A stretch of DNA of 8,349 nucleotides from PWPR01 sp964497955. GTDB lineage: Bacteria; Bacillota; UBA994; PWPR01. Position numbers and translations under genes: made by a program. This document shows positions 1 through 6,273 of the stretch, in pieces. The notes under the pieces are model-generated. The model had not been told where the DNA came from, searched no databases, and saw nothing but the letters and a program-made list of their open reading frames with translations. The DNA is taken from positions 1-8,349 of the forward strand of contig CAZCFQ010000094.1 in NCBI GenBank assembly GCA_964497955.1, in the 5' to 3' direction. Position 1 is the first letter of the stretch. Every line of letters starts with the position of its first letter.

Positions 1-1
1 T

Positions 2-532
2 CAAGAAATGATTGAAGAGTTCAAAGAAGTTCTAAAGAAGAAAAACTATAAATATTATATGTTTGCTGTAATTGCATTTAATACAGGAATGAGAGCGGGA
101 GACATAGTTCCTCTTAAAGTTAAGGATGTTAAGAATAAATCTCATATATATCTTAGAGAACAGAAAACAAGTAAAATAAAATATTTTCCAATTAACCAAT
201 CTATGAAAGAAGAAATTGAGGATTATGTTAAATATATGGAAGATGAAGATTTCTTATTTCCTAGTAGACAAAGAAATAGTAAGGGTATAAAAAGTCATAT
301 TTCAAGAACTCAAGCTTATAGGTACACTAAAAAGGTTGCAGTTAGTTTGGGGATTAAAGATTTTGGGCTCCATTCATTTAGAAAAACTTTTGGATACTTT
401 TATTATAAGAAAACTAAAGATATAGCTACATTAATGGAAATATTCAATCATAGTTCACAAAAGATTACAAAAAGATATATTGGAATGACTCAAGATCAAA
501 TTGATGAAAGTCTTAAAGACTTCTTTTTATAG
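2..532 (+). CDS. Tyrosine recombinase (phage-integrase family), catalytic domain, 5'-truncated by window edge
   Basis: This is the C-terminal catalytic domain of a tyrosine recombinase, an enzyme that cuts and rejoins DNA at specific sites through a 3'-phosphotyrosine intermediate. Counting from the Met at 8, the whole active-site set is present: Arg29 (TGMRAGD), Lys53, His122 and Arg125 (LHSFRKTFG), His148 (FNHSS) and the nucleophile Tyr157 (KRYIGMT). The frame stays open to the left edge (Gln-Glu before Met8) and no Shine-Dalgarno precedes Met8, so the true start is probably outside. In the family, some members are catalytic-domain-only proteins of about 180-190 residues, while others add an N-terminal core-binding domain of about 100 residues. 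Only the upstream sequence can decide which this is. No attachment site, excisionase or phage gene is visible nearby. It may act in chromosome or plasmid resolution or belong to a mobile element. The family call is firm; the role is unknown. Confidence 0.9.
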   Translation, partial: QEMIEEFKEVLKKKNYKYYMFAVIAFNTGMRAGDIVPLKVKDVKNKSHIYLREQKTSKIKYFPINQSMKEEIEDYVKYMEDEDFLFPSRQRNSKGIKSHISRTQAYRYTKKVAVSLGIKDFGLHSFRKTFGYFYYKKTKDIATLMEIFNHSSQKITKRYIGMTQDQIDESLKDFFL

Positions 533-544
533 TGATTAAATTAA

Positions 545-581
545 AAAGACTACTTTACCAAAAAATGATAAAGTAGTCTTT
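545..581. terminator. Bidirectional intrinsic terminator between recombinase and formamidase
   Basis: A perfect 13-bp inverted repeat (545-557 and 569-581) encloses an 11-nt A-rich loop. It begins 12 bases after the recombinase stop and ends 7 bases before the stop of the leftward formamidase gene. Read leftward, the stem is followed by a run of T (TTTTTAATTT), a good U-tract. Read rightward, the tail is weaker (CTTTATATGC). It therefore fits best as the terminator of the formamidase transcript and probably also ends the recombinase transcript. Confidence 0.82.
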
Positions 582-588
582 ATATGCT

Positions 589-1887
589 TTAATAAAGCTT
601 ATAATGGTCTTTAATTGTCTGATATACATTAAGCTTTTCTAGCTTATGTTTTGGAGCTAGGAAGGTCACTGTAACTACTCCTGGAGCTCTTCCTATCTCA
701 ATCGATCCAGTGATTGTTGCTCTGTTTTTTACTTCAGCCATTGTCATATCTAATAACTTAGCTGCTCTTGATAAACCATTACCAATTGCTTGGTTCAAGT
801 CAGCTCCTGACCCTACAAAACTTATTGGAGCAGTATCTTCTAGATCTTTAAGACCCCATTTTCCAGCAAGTTCTTTTGCTGAATTTTGTTCTTCTTTTGT
901 GATTGGTTTTGCAAGGTATGGTAAATCTTCTTCTAGTGGTAATAAGATTGGACCATCTAATTTTAAGCCCTTAATTACTTTAACTTTAAGCTCTACCACT
1001 GCTGAAACATCGGTTGTATGACCAGCGATTTCTCCATCTCCTTGCATAGCATGAACATCACCGACATAAATTCCACCACCATCAACTTTTACAGGACAGA
1101 TTACAATAGATCCTTCTCTTACTTTATTAATATCCATGTGGCCATCAGTTCTATGGTTTTCAAGTTCATCTTGAGTTAGCGAATAATCATGAGGAGCATC
1201 TACTAAGAATGCACCAAAGTCTCCTGCATTATGTGAATCTGGAAATGGTTTAGATGGAGTAGTTCCTAATTGACCTATAAAAGGCTTCAACCTTGCAATT
1301 GATCCAACTAAATCATGTGGTGCAAAGTTTACAATTGGGTTTTGCTTTGAGTTATCTGGTATAGCCATAGTTTTAAAGACATTTTCAGCTGCTTTTTTTG
1401 CTCCTTCTTCATTCAGAGTAACTCCTAGCTCTCTTTTTTCATTAAATGCAATTGTGTAGCCATTTGTAAATTGAAATGGTGAAATTTCCTCACCACATTC
1501 ACTACACCTAACTGATTTAGGACCTATTCCTACTAGTTTTGTTTGTGGGTTTAAAGTATCACAATGAGGACATTTAGCTGCTACAAAAGGATCTCCAACA
1601 TAGTTTTCATCGATGGGTTTATCATTACCTGAAGCTGTTACGTCCGAAGTAACATTAACTGACTTAATATAAACTGCAATTGCATCACCAACTTCAGCAT
1701 TTTCAACACTTACTGGAGTAGTAACCTCATGACCGCCTTTTATTGAAGGTGTTATCATTGGGCCCCAACACCCTGGAGCAGTATTTGCTACAATAGTTCC
1801 ACCATCTTTAACAGGTCCTAACATTTCTTGCTTTGGATCTAATACACCATCAGTAAATTGATTAACAAAGATAGTTTGTTTATTCAT
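589..1887 (-). CDS. Acetamidase/formamidase family amidohydrolase with zinc ribbon
   Basis: This 432-residue protein belongs to the FmdA/AmdA family, cytoplasmic enzymes that hydrolyse short amides such as formamide or acetamide to ammonia and the acid. Family features are the N-terminal segment with GGTIVANTAPGCWGP (about 29-43), the conserved GDAIAVYI strand (67-74), and the central PHDLVGSIARLKPFIG and GGGIYVGDVHAMQGDGE regions. Two CxxC pairs (Cys106/Cys109 and Cys128/Cys131) form a zinc-ribbon-like insert, which helps explain why it is longer than the roughly 300-residue bacterial members. The frame extends two codons upstream to a TTG, but that would leave one base after the AGGAGG; the ATG at 1887 sits 7 bases from it and is preferred. 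The gene follows the uracil-DNA glycosylase after 33 bp and is probably cotranscribed, with the hairpin at 545-581 as terminator. The exact amide substrate cannot be told from sequence, and no amide transporter or urease-like gene is nearby. Confidence 0.88.
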   Translation of the reverse strand: MNKQTIFVNQFTDGVLDPKQEMLGPVKDGGTIVANTAPGCWGPMITPSIKGGHEVTTPVSVENAEVGDAIAVYIKSVNVTSDVTASGNDKPIDENYVGDPFVAAKCPHCDTLNPQTKLVGIGPKSVRCSECGEEISPFQFTNGYTIAFNEKRELGVTLNEEGAKKAAENVFKTMAIPDNSKQNPIVNFAPHDLVGSIARLKPFIGQLGTTPSKPFPDSHNAGDFGAFLVDAPHDYSLTQDELENHRTDGHMDINKVREGSIVICPVKVDGGGIYVGDVHAMQGDGEIAGHTTDVSAVVELKVKVIKGLKLDGPILLPLEEDLPYLAKPITKEEQNSAKELAGKWGLKDLEDTAPISFVGSGADLNQAIGNGLSRAAKLLDMTMAEVKNRATITGSIEIGRAPGVVTVTFLAPKHKLEKLNVYQTIKDHYKLY

Positions 1888-1894
1888 CAACAAT

Positions 1895-1900
1895 CCTCCT
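1895..1900 (-). promoter_or_regulatory. Ribosome binding site fixing the formamidase start
   Basis: The leftward strand reads AGGAGG here, 7 bases before ATG at 1887. The two in-frame TTG codons between the site and this ATG (at 1893 and 1890) are too close to be used. Confidence 0.8.
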
Positions 1901-1920
1901 TTAATTAATTATTGAATTTA

Positions 1921-2469
1921 CTATATTTCATCATACTTCTGTTTTAACTTCTGAACATCTTCCCATACACTTTTTTTCCTACTAGGGTCTCTAAGTAATG
2001 CAGCTGGATGGAATGTAGCCATCATAGAAACTCCTTTTTTGTCATACCATTGACCATGCTGCTTTGTAATTTTAAAATTTGGTTCGATTAAAGTTTGTGC
2101 TGCAATTCTTCCTAAACAAAGAATTATCTTTGGCCTAATCAGTAAAAACTGAGCTCGTAAATAAGGTAAACAGGATTCTTTTTCCTCACTTAGTGGATCT
2201 CTATTATTTGGAGGTCTGCATTTTACAATATTTGTTATGTAAACTTCTTCTCTAGATAAATCTATAGCTTGTAATATTTTATCTAATAGCTGTCCAGCTC
2301 TTCCTACAAAAGGTTTGCCTTTTAGATCTTCATTTTTTCCTGGACCTTCTCCTACAATTAACAAATTAGCTTCTTTGTTACCATCACCTATAACTACATT
2401 ATTCCTATCATTAGCTAAAACACATTTACTACACCCTTTTATAGCTTCATTTAATTCATTCCAGTCCAT
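1921..2469 (-). CDS. Uracil-DNA glycosylase, family 4 (iron-sulfur type)
   Basis: This 182-residue protein removes uracil from DNA, the first step of base excision repair after cytosine deamination or dUTP misincorporation. Four cysteines placed as in [4Fe-4S] family 4 enzymes are present: Cys13 and Cys16 (GCSKC), Cys84 (NIVKCRPP) and Cys100. The uracil-pocket motif is GEGPGKNED (40-48), followed by GKPFVGRAGQLLDKIL (51-66). The second active-site motif is HPAALLRDP (154-162). Length is close to the usual 180-220 residues, and the protein looks complete. The ATG has an AGGAG 8 bases upstream. It is followed after 33 bp by the formamidase gene, a pairing with no obvious functional logic. The SPO1 DNA polymerase-related proteins share this fold and are often annotated interchangeably, but the full cysteine set and both motifs favour an active glycosylase. 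Confidence 0.93.
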   Translation of the reverse strand: MDWNELNEAIKGCSKCVLANDRNNVVIGDGNKEANLLIVGEGPGKNEDLKGKPFVGRAGQLLDKILQAIDLSREEVYITNIVKCRPPNNRDPLSEEKESCLPYLRAQFLLIRPKIILCLGRIAAQTLIEPNFKITKQHGQWYDKKGVSMMATFHPAALLRDPSRKKSVWEDVQKLKQKYDEI

Positions 2470-2495
2470 TTATACATCTCCTATTAAACTCTTTA

Positions 2496-2525
2496 ATTAT
2501 ATAACTAATAAAAGTATCTATTATA
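2496..2525 (-). promoter_or_regulatory. Possible promoter(s) of the glycosylase-formamidase unit (-10 boxes only)
   Basis: Two perfect TATAAT hexamers occur on the leftward strand, at 2501-2496 and 2525-2520, within 60 bases of the glycosylase start. Neither has a good -35 box at 16-18 bp, so this is a weak call in an AT-rich spacer. Read-through from the PAP2 gene, whose stop is 123 bp upstream with no clear terminator, is an alternative. Confidence 0.3.
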
Positions 2526-2592
2526 AGTATACAAGCTAAATATTTGCCTTACAAGAAGTGAGCTGGTTTCTTATTTATTTCTTATAAAGTTA

Positions 2593-3171
2593 TTAGTTTT
2601 GATTACTACTTTTTACTCTTTTTTCATAGAAATAATCAAATATGGTTGCAAAGAAAAAAGCAGCCGAATAGCCTCCTATAATATCACTTGGATAGTGAAC
2701 TCCTAAGTATAAACGGCTATACCCCATTAATAAACTATATAATAATAGAAGTGGTATAAAGTTTTTGTTTTCATTAAGTAAATACTTATATAGAAAATAC
2801 ATAAAAGTAGCATTTACCATAGTATGGCCACTTGGAAAACTATAAGATGTATATTCCATTAAAGGAGCTAGGTTTGGTCTTGGTCTTGAAACAATATATT
2901 TTAATATTGTGTTAAAAATTGAAGCAAAAAGAATTCCAAAAGATAGGGGTAATCTAAACGATTTATTTTTAAAAACAAGAAATACGATAAGACCAAAAGG
3001 GACTAAAAATCTATATGAACCAAAATGAGTAAAAATAGTAAAGAATGTATTTAATCCAGAGGTTCTAGTATTTTCGATAGTTTCTAAGAGCAAAACATCT
3101 ATATCTGAAAATGAAACTAGTACTGCTATTATAAGAAGAGATATTGAAATAATAGGCTTATTTTTATCCAT
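2593..3171 (-). CDS. PAP2 superfamily membrane phosphatase
   Basis: This 192-residue integral membrane protein has the complete three-part active site of the PAP2 phosphatases: Lys91 to Arg98-Pro99 (KYIVSRPRP, the Kx6RP motif), PSGH at 113-116, and Ser152-Arg153 to His159 and Asp163 (SRLYLGVHYPSD). His116 and His159 are expected to be the acid/base and nucleophile. Hydrophobic stretches at about 8-28, 55-67, 76-90, 118-131, 138-150 and 165-180 fit the six-helix layout, with the active site facing outside. Such enzymes remove phosphate from phosphatidic acid, phosphatidylglycerol phosphate or undecaprenyl pyrophosphate; which one cannot be read from sequence. The open frame reaches a TTG at 3180 directly against the AGGAG, so the ATG at 3171, 9 bases away, is chosen. 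It diverges from the phosphonopyruvate decarboxylase gene. Confidence 0.92.
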   Translation of the reverse strand: MDKNKPIISISLLIIAVLVSFSDIDVLLLETIENTRTSGLNTFFTIFTHFGSYRFLVPFGLIVFLVFKNKSFRLPLSFGILFASIFNTILKYIVSRPRPNLAPLMEYTSYSFPSGHTMVNATFMYFLYKYLLNENKNFIPLLLLYSLLMGYSRLYLGVHYPSDIIGGYSAAFFFATIFDYFYEKRVKSSNQN

Positions 3172-3180
3172 AAACAACAA

Positions 3181-3185
3181 CTCCT
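3181..3185 (-). promoter_or_regulatory. Ribosome binding site fixing the PAP2 start
   Basis: The leftward strand reads AGGAG, 9 bases before ATG at 3171. The in-frame TTG codons at 3180 and 3177 are too close to it to be used. Confidence 0.7.
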
Positions 3186-3203
3186 AGTTAATATATTATT
3201 TTA

Positions 3204-3232
3204 ATTATACTTTAATCAATCTTTGATATAAA
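3204..3232 (-). promoter_or_regulatory. Putative promoter of the PAP2 gene
   Basis: On the leftward strand TTTATA (3232-3227, four of six matches to TTGACA) is separated by 17 bp from a perfect TATAAT (3209-3204). It lies about 20 bases upstream of the AGGAG. Its -35 box coincides with the -10 box proposed for the rightward decarboxylase gene. Confidence 0.5.
3224..3232 (+). promoter_or_regulatory. Putative extended -10 promoter of the decarboxylase gene
   Basis: TGATATAAA is an extended -10 element (TGn followed by TATAAA, five of six matches). No convincing -35 box lies 16-18 bp upstream, which extended -10 promoters can tolerate. Transcription would start near 3239, giving a leader of about 45 nt before the ATG at 3285. 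Confidence 0.42.
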
Positions 3233-3284
3233 ATCTAAATACAACAAATAAGAAAATATGCGATGAAAGGTGAAATGATTATAA

Positions 3285-4412
3285 ATGAAAGTTGAACAAT
3301 TTTTAAATCTATTGCCAAAGATAGATTTCTTTACAGGAGTTCCTGATTCAAAAATTAAACCATTTTGTAACTACCTAGTCAATAAATATTATAATACAAA
3401 TAAACTAACTATCGCTGTAAATGAAGGAAATGCAGTTTCTTTAGCAGCTGGTTTCTATTTAGCAACGAATAAATATCCATGTGTATTCATGCAAAATAGC
3501 GGTATTGGTAACATAGTGAATCCAGTTACATCACTAACAGATCAAAGTATGTTTGGTATTCCTATTATTTATGTAATTGGATGGAGAGGTGAACCAAATA
3601 AAATAGATGCGCCACAACATATTAAACAAGGTAGTATAACAAAAGATTTACTTAACCTTTTAGGAATTTATTCAATAGAAGTTGATAAAGATACTACTTC
3701 TTTTGAACTTAAAGAAAATATTGATGTTTTTAATGATAAACTAGCACAAAACAAAAGTGTTGCAATATTAGTAAAAGATAAGTTCTTTGACCATATAGAT
3801 AACCCATTAATAGGTAGTAATAGTAGTTTAACAAGAGAACAGGTAATTTCTAAAGTTCTTGGTATTAGTGGTGATGATATAATTGTTTCAACAACAGGCA
3901 AAACTTCTAGAGAATTATTTGAGTTGAGAAAACAAAGAGAAGAAGGACATTTTAGAGATTTCTTAATTGTAGGATCTATGGGGCATGCCTCTGCAGTTTC
4001 TTTAGGAGTAGCCATTAACACTAAAAAAAGAGTCTGGATGATTGATGGTGACGGATCTTTACTTATGCATATGGGTGCAATGGCTTTAATAGGAACAAAA
4101 GATGAATCAAATATTATTCATATTGTTATAAATAATGGCTCGCATGAATCAGTTGGAAATTATCCAACAATTGCAAATAAACTAGATTTATGTCAAATAG
4201 CTAAAGGTTTTGGATATCAAAAATGTATAAGAATCACCAAATTAGAAAATCTGGATAATGCTTTAGCAGAAATTAAAAATAGTACCAGATCTGTTTTTCT
4301 TGAAATTAGAGTAAGACCTGGTTCAAGATCTAATTTAGGAAGACCTAGTTTCAGTCCAAAAGATAATAAAGTAATGTTTATGAACTATATTAAAGAAAAA
4401 AAGTACAACTAA
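3285..4412 (+). CDS. aepY: Phosphonopyruvate decarboxylase (thiamine diphosphate enzyme)
   Basis: This 375-residue cytoplasmic enzyme resembles phosphonopyruvate decarboxylase, which converts phosphonopyruvate to phosphonoacetaldehyde and CO2 and makes C-P bond formation irreversible in phosphonate biosynthesis. The N-terminal pyrimidine-binding domain shows DFFTGVPDSKIKPFC (14-28), the cofactor-activating Glu47 in NEGNAVSLAAG, and QNSGIGNIVNP (70-80). IGWRGEP followed by DAPQHIKQG is typical of this subfamily. The C-terminal diphosphate-binding domain has GSMGHAS and IDGDGSLLMHMG (253-264), with Asp256 for Mg2+, ending in the NNGSHES segment (283-289). An AAAGGTG lies upstream of the ATG. 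Both immediate neighbours point the other way, so it is monocistronic, and neither PEP mutase (aepX) nor the aminotransferase (aepZ) is in view. The related sulfopyruvate decarboxylase (a ComDE-like fusion) is the main alternative activity. The enzyme class is firm; the exact 2-oxo acid substrate is less so. Confidence 0.88.
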   Translation: MKVEQFLNLLPKIDFFTGVPDSKIKPFCNYLVNKYYNTNKLTIAVNEGNAVSLAAGFYLATNKYPCVFMQNSGIGNIVNPVTSLTDQSMFGIPIIYVIGWRGEPNKIDAPQHIKQGSITKDLLNLLGIYSIEVDKDTTSFELKENIDVFNDKLAQNKSVAILVKDKFFDHIDNPLIGSNSSLTREQVISKVLGISGDDIIVSTTGKTSRELFELRKQREEGHFRDFLIVGSMGHASAVSLGVAINTKKRVWMIDGDGSLLMHMGAMALIGTKDESNIIHIVINNGSHESVGNYPTIANKLDLCQIAKGFGYQKCIRITKLENLDNALAEIKNSTRSVFLEIRVRPGSRSNLGRPSFSPKDNKVMFMNYIKEKKYN

Positions 4413-4416
4413 TCAC

Positions 4417-4917
4417 TTATTTTCCATTAAGAGTATCAAGATATTTATTGATATAATTATTTTCATAATAATCAAAAACTTCTAACTGTCTATCAATAGG
4501 ACCAACTAAAACATAAAAAGTTTGATCATTTTTTTCAGCTATATATAAATAAGCATTTTTAATAAAGTAATCTCTTTTTAGATTAAAAGACAAAACAGAT
4601 TTAACATCTAAGGATCTTACGTTAGTGTAGTTATTACTAATGATGAGATCTTTTGATTCTAAATAAGTGATATTAGGTTTTGTTAAAAAAACAAACATAA
4701 TTGACAAAGCTAAAACAATAATAGTGATTAAATTAGACCCTTTCCCTGCATAACTTCTCTTCAATATTATATTAATTAGTTTTACACTAATATATGATAC
4801 TAATACACTGATTGCTATAGAAATCTCATATACACCAGCATACACATTACTTGATAAATAAAATAAAAAAATTCCAATACCTATAGAAATTATCAAGTCA
4901 AACAATACTTTTTTCAT
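4417..4917 (-). CDS. Unrecognised membrane protein with C-terminal extracytoplasmic or soluble domain
   Basis: I do not recognise this 166-residue protein. Three hydrophobic segments are visible (about 5-23, 29-51 and 62-79), separated by a short basic loop (KRSYAGKG, 53-60). A polar C-terminal region of about 85 residues follows, with alternating strand-like stretches (AYLYIAEKND, TFYVLVGPIDRQ) and a helical end (YYENNYINKYLDTL), which suggests a small alpha/beta domain. By the positive-inside rule the basic N-terminus and loop leave the orientation ambiguous. The start is well supported: GAGGTG ends 5 bases before the ATG. Its stop is 4 bp from that of the convergent decarboxylase, with no hairpin between them. 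It diverges from the membrane protein/Xre unit, but nothing shows that they work together. Confidence 0.78.
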   Translation of the reverse strand: MKKVLFDLIISIGIGIFLFYLSSNVYAGVYEISIAISVLVSYISVKLINIILKRSYAGKGSNLITIIVLALSIMFVFLTKPNITYLESKDLIISNNYTNVRSLDVKSVLSFNLKRDYFIKNAYLYIAEKNDQTFYVLVGPIDRQLEVFDYYENNYINKYLDTLNGK

Positions 4918-4937
4918 CCTGTCACCTCTATTTAATA

Positions 4938-4943
4938 ATTATA
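4938..4943 (-). promoter_or_regulatory. Possible -10 box for the 166-residue membrane protein gene
   Basis: A perfect TATAAT lies on the leftward strand about 9 bases upstream of the GAGGTG ribosome binding site, which would give a very short leader. No good -35 box is seen at 16-18 bp, so confidence is low. Confidence 0.25.
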
Positions 4944-5063
4944 TAAGAACACAAAAAGTACAAATAGTCTATAAATACACTATATTTTGATTAATTTTTA
5001 AATAAGATAATAAGGTGTATTAAAAGTCTTAGTAATATATATAAAACAAAATGCAATATATAG

Positions 5064-5092
5064 TTGACATTATGATATATATATTGTATATT
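5064..5092 (+). promoter_or_regulatory. Sigma-A-type promoter of the membrane protein/Xre unit
   Basis: A perfect TTGACA (5064-5069) and TATATT (5087-5092, five of six matches) are separated by 17 bp. Transcription would begin near 5099, just ahead of the AGGAGG at 5110. The promoter lies inside the upstream extension of the first reading frame, which independently supports the start at 5123. A short dyad, ATATA-TTG-TATAT (5079-5091), overlaps the -10 box and could be a binding site for the Xre protein encoded downstream; this is only a suggestion. Confidence 0.72.
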
Positions 5093-5109
5093 ATCTTCAG
5101 AAAAGAAAC

Positions 5110-5115
5110 AGGAGG
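5110..5115 (+). promoter_or_regulatory. Ribosome binding site deciding the start at 5123
   Basis: AGGAGG lies 7 bases before ATG at 5123. The in-frame ATG at 5051 has no such site and precedes the promoter. Confidence 0.85.
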
Positions 5116-5122
5116 AAAGATT

Positions 5123-5623
5123 ATGATATTTAATTCAAAAGAGAGATTAAAAGATGAGAGAATTGAAAGGTTGTATAACAAAATTTTTAGAGAAGCATAC
5201 TTAATTGCTATAGTAATTGCTGTTATCTCTATATTAACAAAGTACTTTTATTATGGACTTAATACAGAATATGTAATATTTGAGTTTGCTTTTATAATAG
5301 TTACTTCACTTTATTTTTTAATTAGATCAGTATTTTTGGGGATATACTCAGATGCCATAGAGTTGCATGATAAAGATAAATCAATTTCACTACCTATGAG
5401 TGTTAAACAAATTTTAATTGGTATTGCAGCTGGATTTGGAATAGCTTTGTTCTTTGGAGTTAGAAGTGCCTTATTGTATGGTGGTGGAGGAAACCAAGTT
5501 GAGTACTTTTTCTTGGTATTTGGAGCTTCTTTTATGATTTACTTACCAGCTCTTATAATACTTGTTTTAGCTACTAGCTATATAGCAAGAAAAAAGAGTG
5601 AACAAGTTAATATGGAAGATTAA
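5123..5623 (+). CDS. Four-helix membrane protein, first gene of Xre unit
   Basis: This 166-residue protein has a short charged N-terminus (KERLKDERIERLYNKI, 6-21) and four hydrophobic segments at about 25-44, 51-74, 97-116 and 127-154. It ends in a basic tail, ARKKSEQ. It resembles the uncharacterised membrane proteins commonly found beside small Xre regulators in Clostridia and Bacilli (possibly of the DUF6773 type, from memory and unconfirmed). The DERI segment and helix layout recur in the 147-residue protein two genes downstream, so the two are probably distant relatives. The longer frame to 5051 is rejected because promoter and ribosome binding site lie inside it. It is followed after 7 bp by the Xre gene. 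No enzymatic motif is seen. A role as membrane partner or target of the regulator is inference. Confidence 0.85.
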   Translation: MIFNSKERLKDERIERLYNKIFREAYLIAIVIAVISILTKYFYYGLNTEYVIFEFAFIIVTSLYFLIRSVFLGIYSDAIELHDKDKSISLPMSVKQILIGIAAGFGIALFFGVRSALLYGGGGNQVEYFFLVFGASFMIYLPALIILVLATSYIARKKSEQVNMED

Positions 5624-5630
5624 TATTAAA

Positions 5631-5825
5631 ATGAAAAACTTAAAGTTAAAAATGGCTAGAGCAGAAAATGATTTAACTCAAGTAGAGTTAGCTGATGCAA
5701 TCGGAGTAACAAGACAAACAATAAGCTTAATAGAAGCAGGAAAATATAATCCTACTCTAAATTTATGCATTGCAATTTGTAAAACATTAGGAAAAACTTT
5801 AGATGATTTATTCTGGGAGGAGTAG
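5631..5825 (+). CDS. Small Xre-family (HTH_3) transcriptional regulator
   Basis: This 64-residue protein is essentially a single Cro/CI-type helix-turn-helix domain. It shows LKMARAENDLTQVELADAIG (6-25) as helices 1-2, VTRQTISLIEAGKYNPTLNL (26-45) as the recognition helix and following turn, then ICKTLGKTLDDLFWEE to the end. This is the short YozG-like class that binds DNA as a dimer and has no ligand domain. The start at 5631 gives the usual length of about 65 residues. A GTG at 5598 would overlap the previous gene and add an unusual extension, and ATG at 5652 would cut helix 1. The site upstream of 5631 is weak (GGAAG, 12 bases away), so translation may depend on coupling to the preceding gene, 7 bp upstream. 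It lies between two membrane protein genes and probably controls their shared promoter at 5064-5092. Confidence 0.93.
   Translation: MKNLKLKMARAENDLTQVELADAIGVTRQTISLIEAGKYNPTLNLCIAICKTLGKTLDDLFWEE
5816..5820 (+). promoter_or_regulatory. Ribosome binding site inside the end of the Xre gene
   Basis: GGAGG, within the codons for the last Trp-Glu-Glu of the Xre protein, lies 7 bases before the next ATG at 5828. This suggests translational coupling of the two genes. Confidence 0.75.
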
Positions 5826-5827
5826 AA

Positions 5828-6271
5828 ATGAAAAAAATTGAAGATGAAAGAATAATAATTGAAAAGAGAAAAATTAACTCACATGCCTTTAGCATAATCT
5901 TTATGGGTTTATGGCTTATTATACTTTACAGACAGCTGATCCTAAATCAAGATATAAGTCAATATTGGGATATCTTTGCTCTTACAATTGGGGGTTCATT
6001 CTTTGTAGTAGTCAATAATGTTTTAAAAGGACTTTTTATGACATATAGAAAAAAAGGAGAACGAAATAAAGTTGCAATAGTAGGAGCTTCTGTAGGTGCA
6101 ATTACATTTACAATAGTTAACTCTTTTATTAGCGGTTATAATGTGAAAGACTCAAAGGACATATTAATCATGGTGATTTCTGCAATATTGTTTTTAGTTG
6201 TGTGGTTAGCGGCTTATAAGTTTGTAGTAAATAAGAGTGTAACAAAAGCTAATGAAGAAATTGAAGAATAG
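5828..6271 (+). CDS. Four-helix membrane protein, last gene of Xre unit
   Basis: This 147-residue protein starts with a charged segment, KKIEDERIIIEKRKINSHAF (2-21). Four hydrophobic helices follow, at about 20-39, 47-66, 82-102 and 111-130, and the tail is acidic (ANEEIEE). The N-terminal DERI and the ungapped match of DERI...KI...A(Y/F) to the 166-residue protein upstream suggest that the two genes are divergent copies; identity elsewhere is low. The start is 2 bp after the Xre stop, with GGAGG inside the Xre gene. The family resembles uncharacterised membrane proteins encoded next to small Xre regulators (possibly of the DUF6773 type, unconfirmed). No catalytic residues are apparent. Transcription ends at the hairpin 3 bases after the stop. 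Confidence 0.87.
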   Translation: MKKIEDERIIIEKRKINSHAFSIIFMGLWLIILYRQLILNQDISQYWDIFALTIGGSFFVVVNNVLKGLFMTYRKKGERNKVAIVGASVGAITFTIVNSFISGYNVKDSKDILIMVISAILFLVVWLAAYKFVVNKSVTKANEEIEE

Positions 6272-6273
6272 TT

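Noticed and set aside
710..1021. Rightward open frame of 103 codons inside the formamidase gene
   Set aside because: It lies antisense within strongly conserved codons of the formamidase, has no ribosome binding site and its product is not protein-like.
2315..2539. Rightward open frame overlapping the start of the glycosylase gene
   Set aside because: It is antisense to conserved glycosylase motifs, has no ribosome binding site and has a low-complexity product.
2553..2575. Possible hairpin (AAGAA/TTCTT) after the PAP2 gene
   Set aside because: The stem has only five A/T-rich pairs and a long loop, too weak to call a terminator.
3263..3295. Ten-codon leader frame (MKGEMIINES) overlapping the decarboxylase start
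   Set aside because: It has no Shine-Dalgarno of its own and no regulatory codon pattern; a chance frame is more likely.
3668..4021. Leftward open frame of 117 codons inside the decarboxylase gene
   Set aside because: It is a shadow of the decarboxylase coding strand, with no start signal and no recognisable domain.
4974..5021. Seven-base inverted repeat AATACAC/GTGTATT in the divergent spacer
   Set aside because: The arms are short and separated by 34 bp of AT-rich sequence, so the match is likely chance.
5051..5122. In-frame N-terminal extension of the first membrane protein gene to ATG 5051
   Set aside because: A promoter (5064-5092) and an AGGAGG (5110-5115) lie inside it, so translation starts at 5123.
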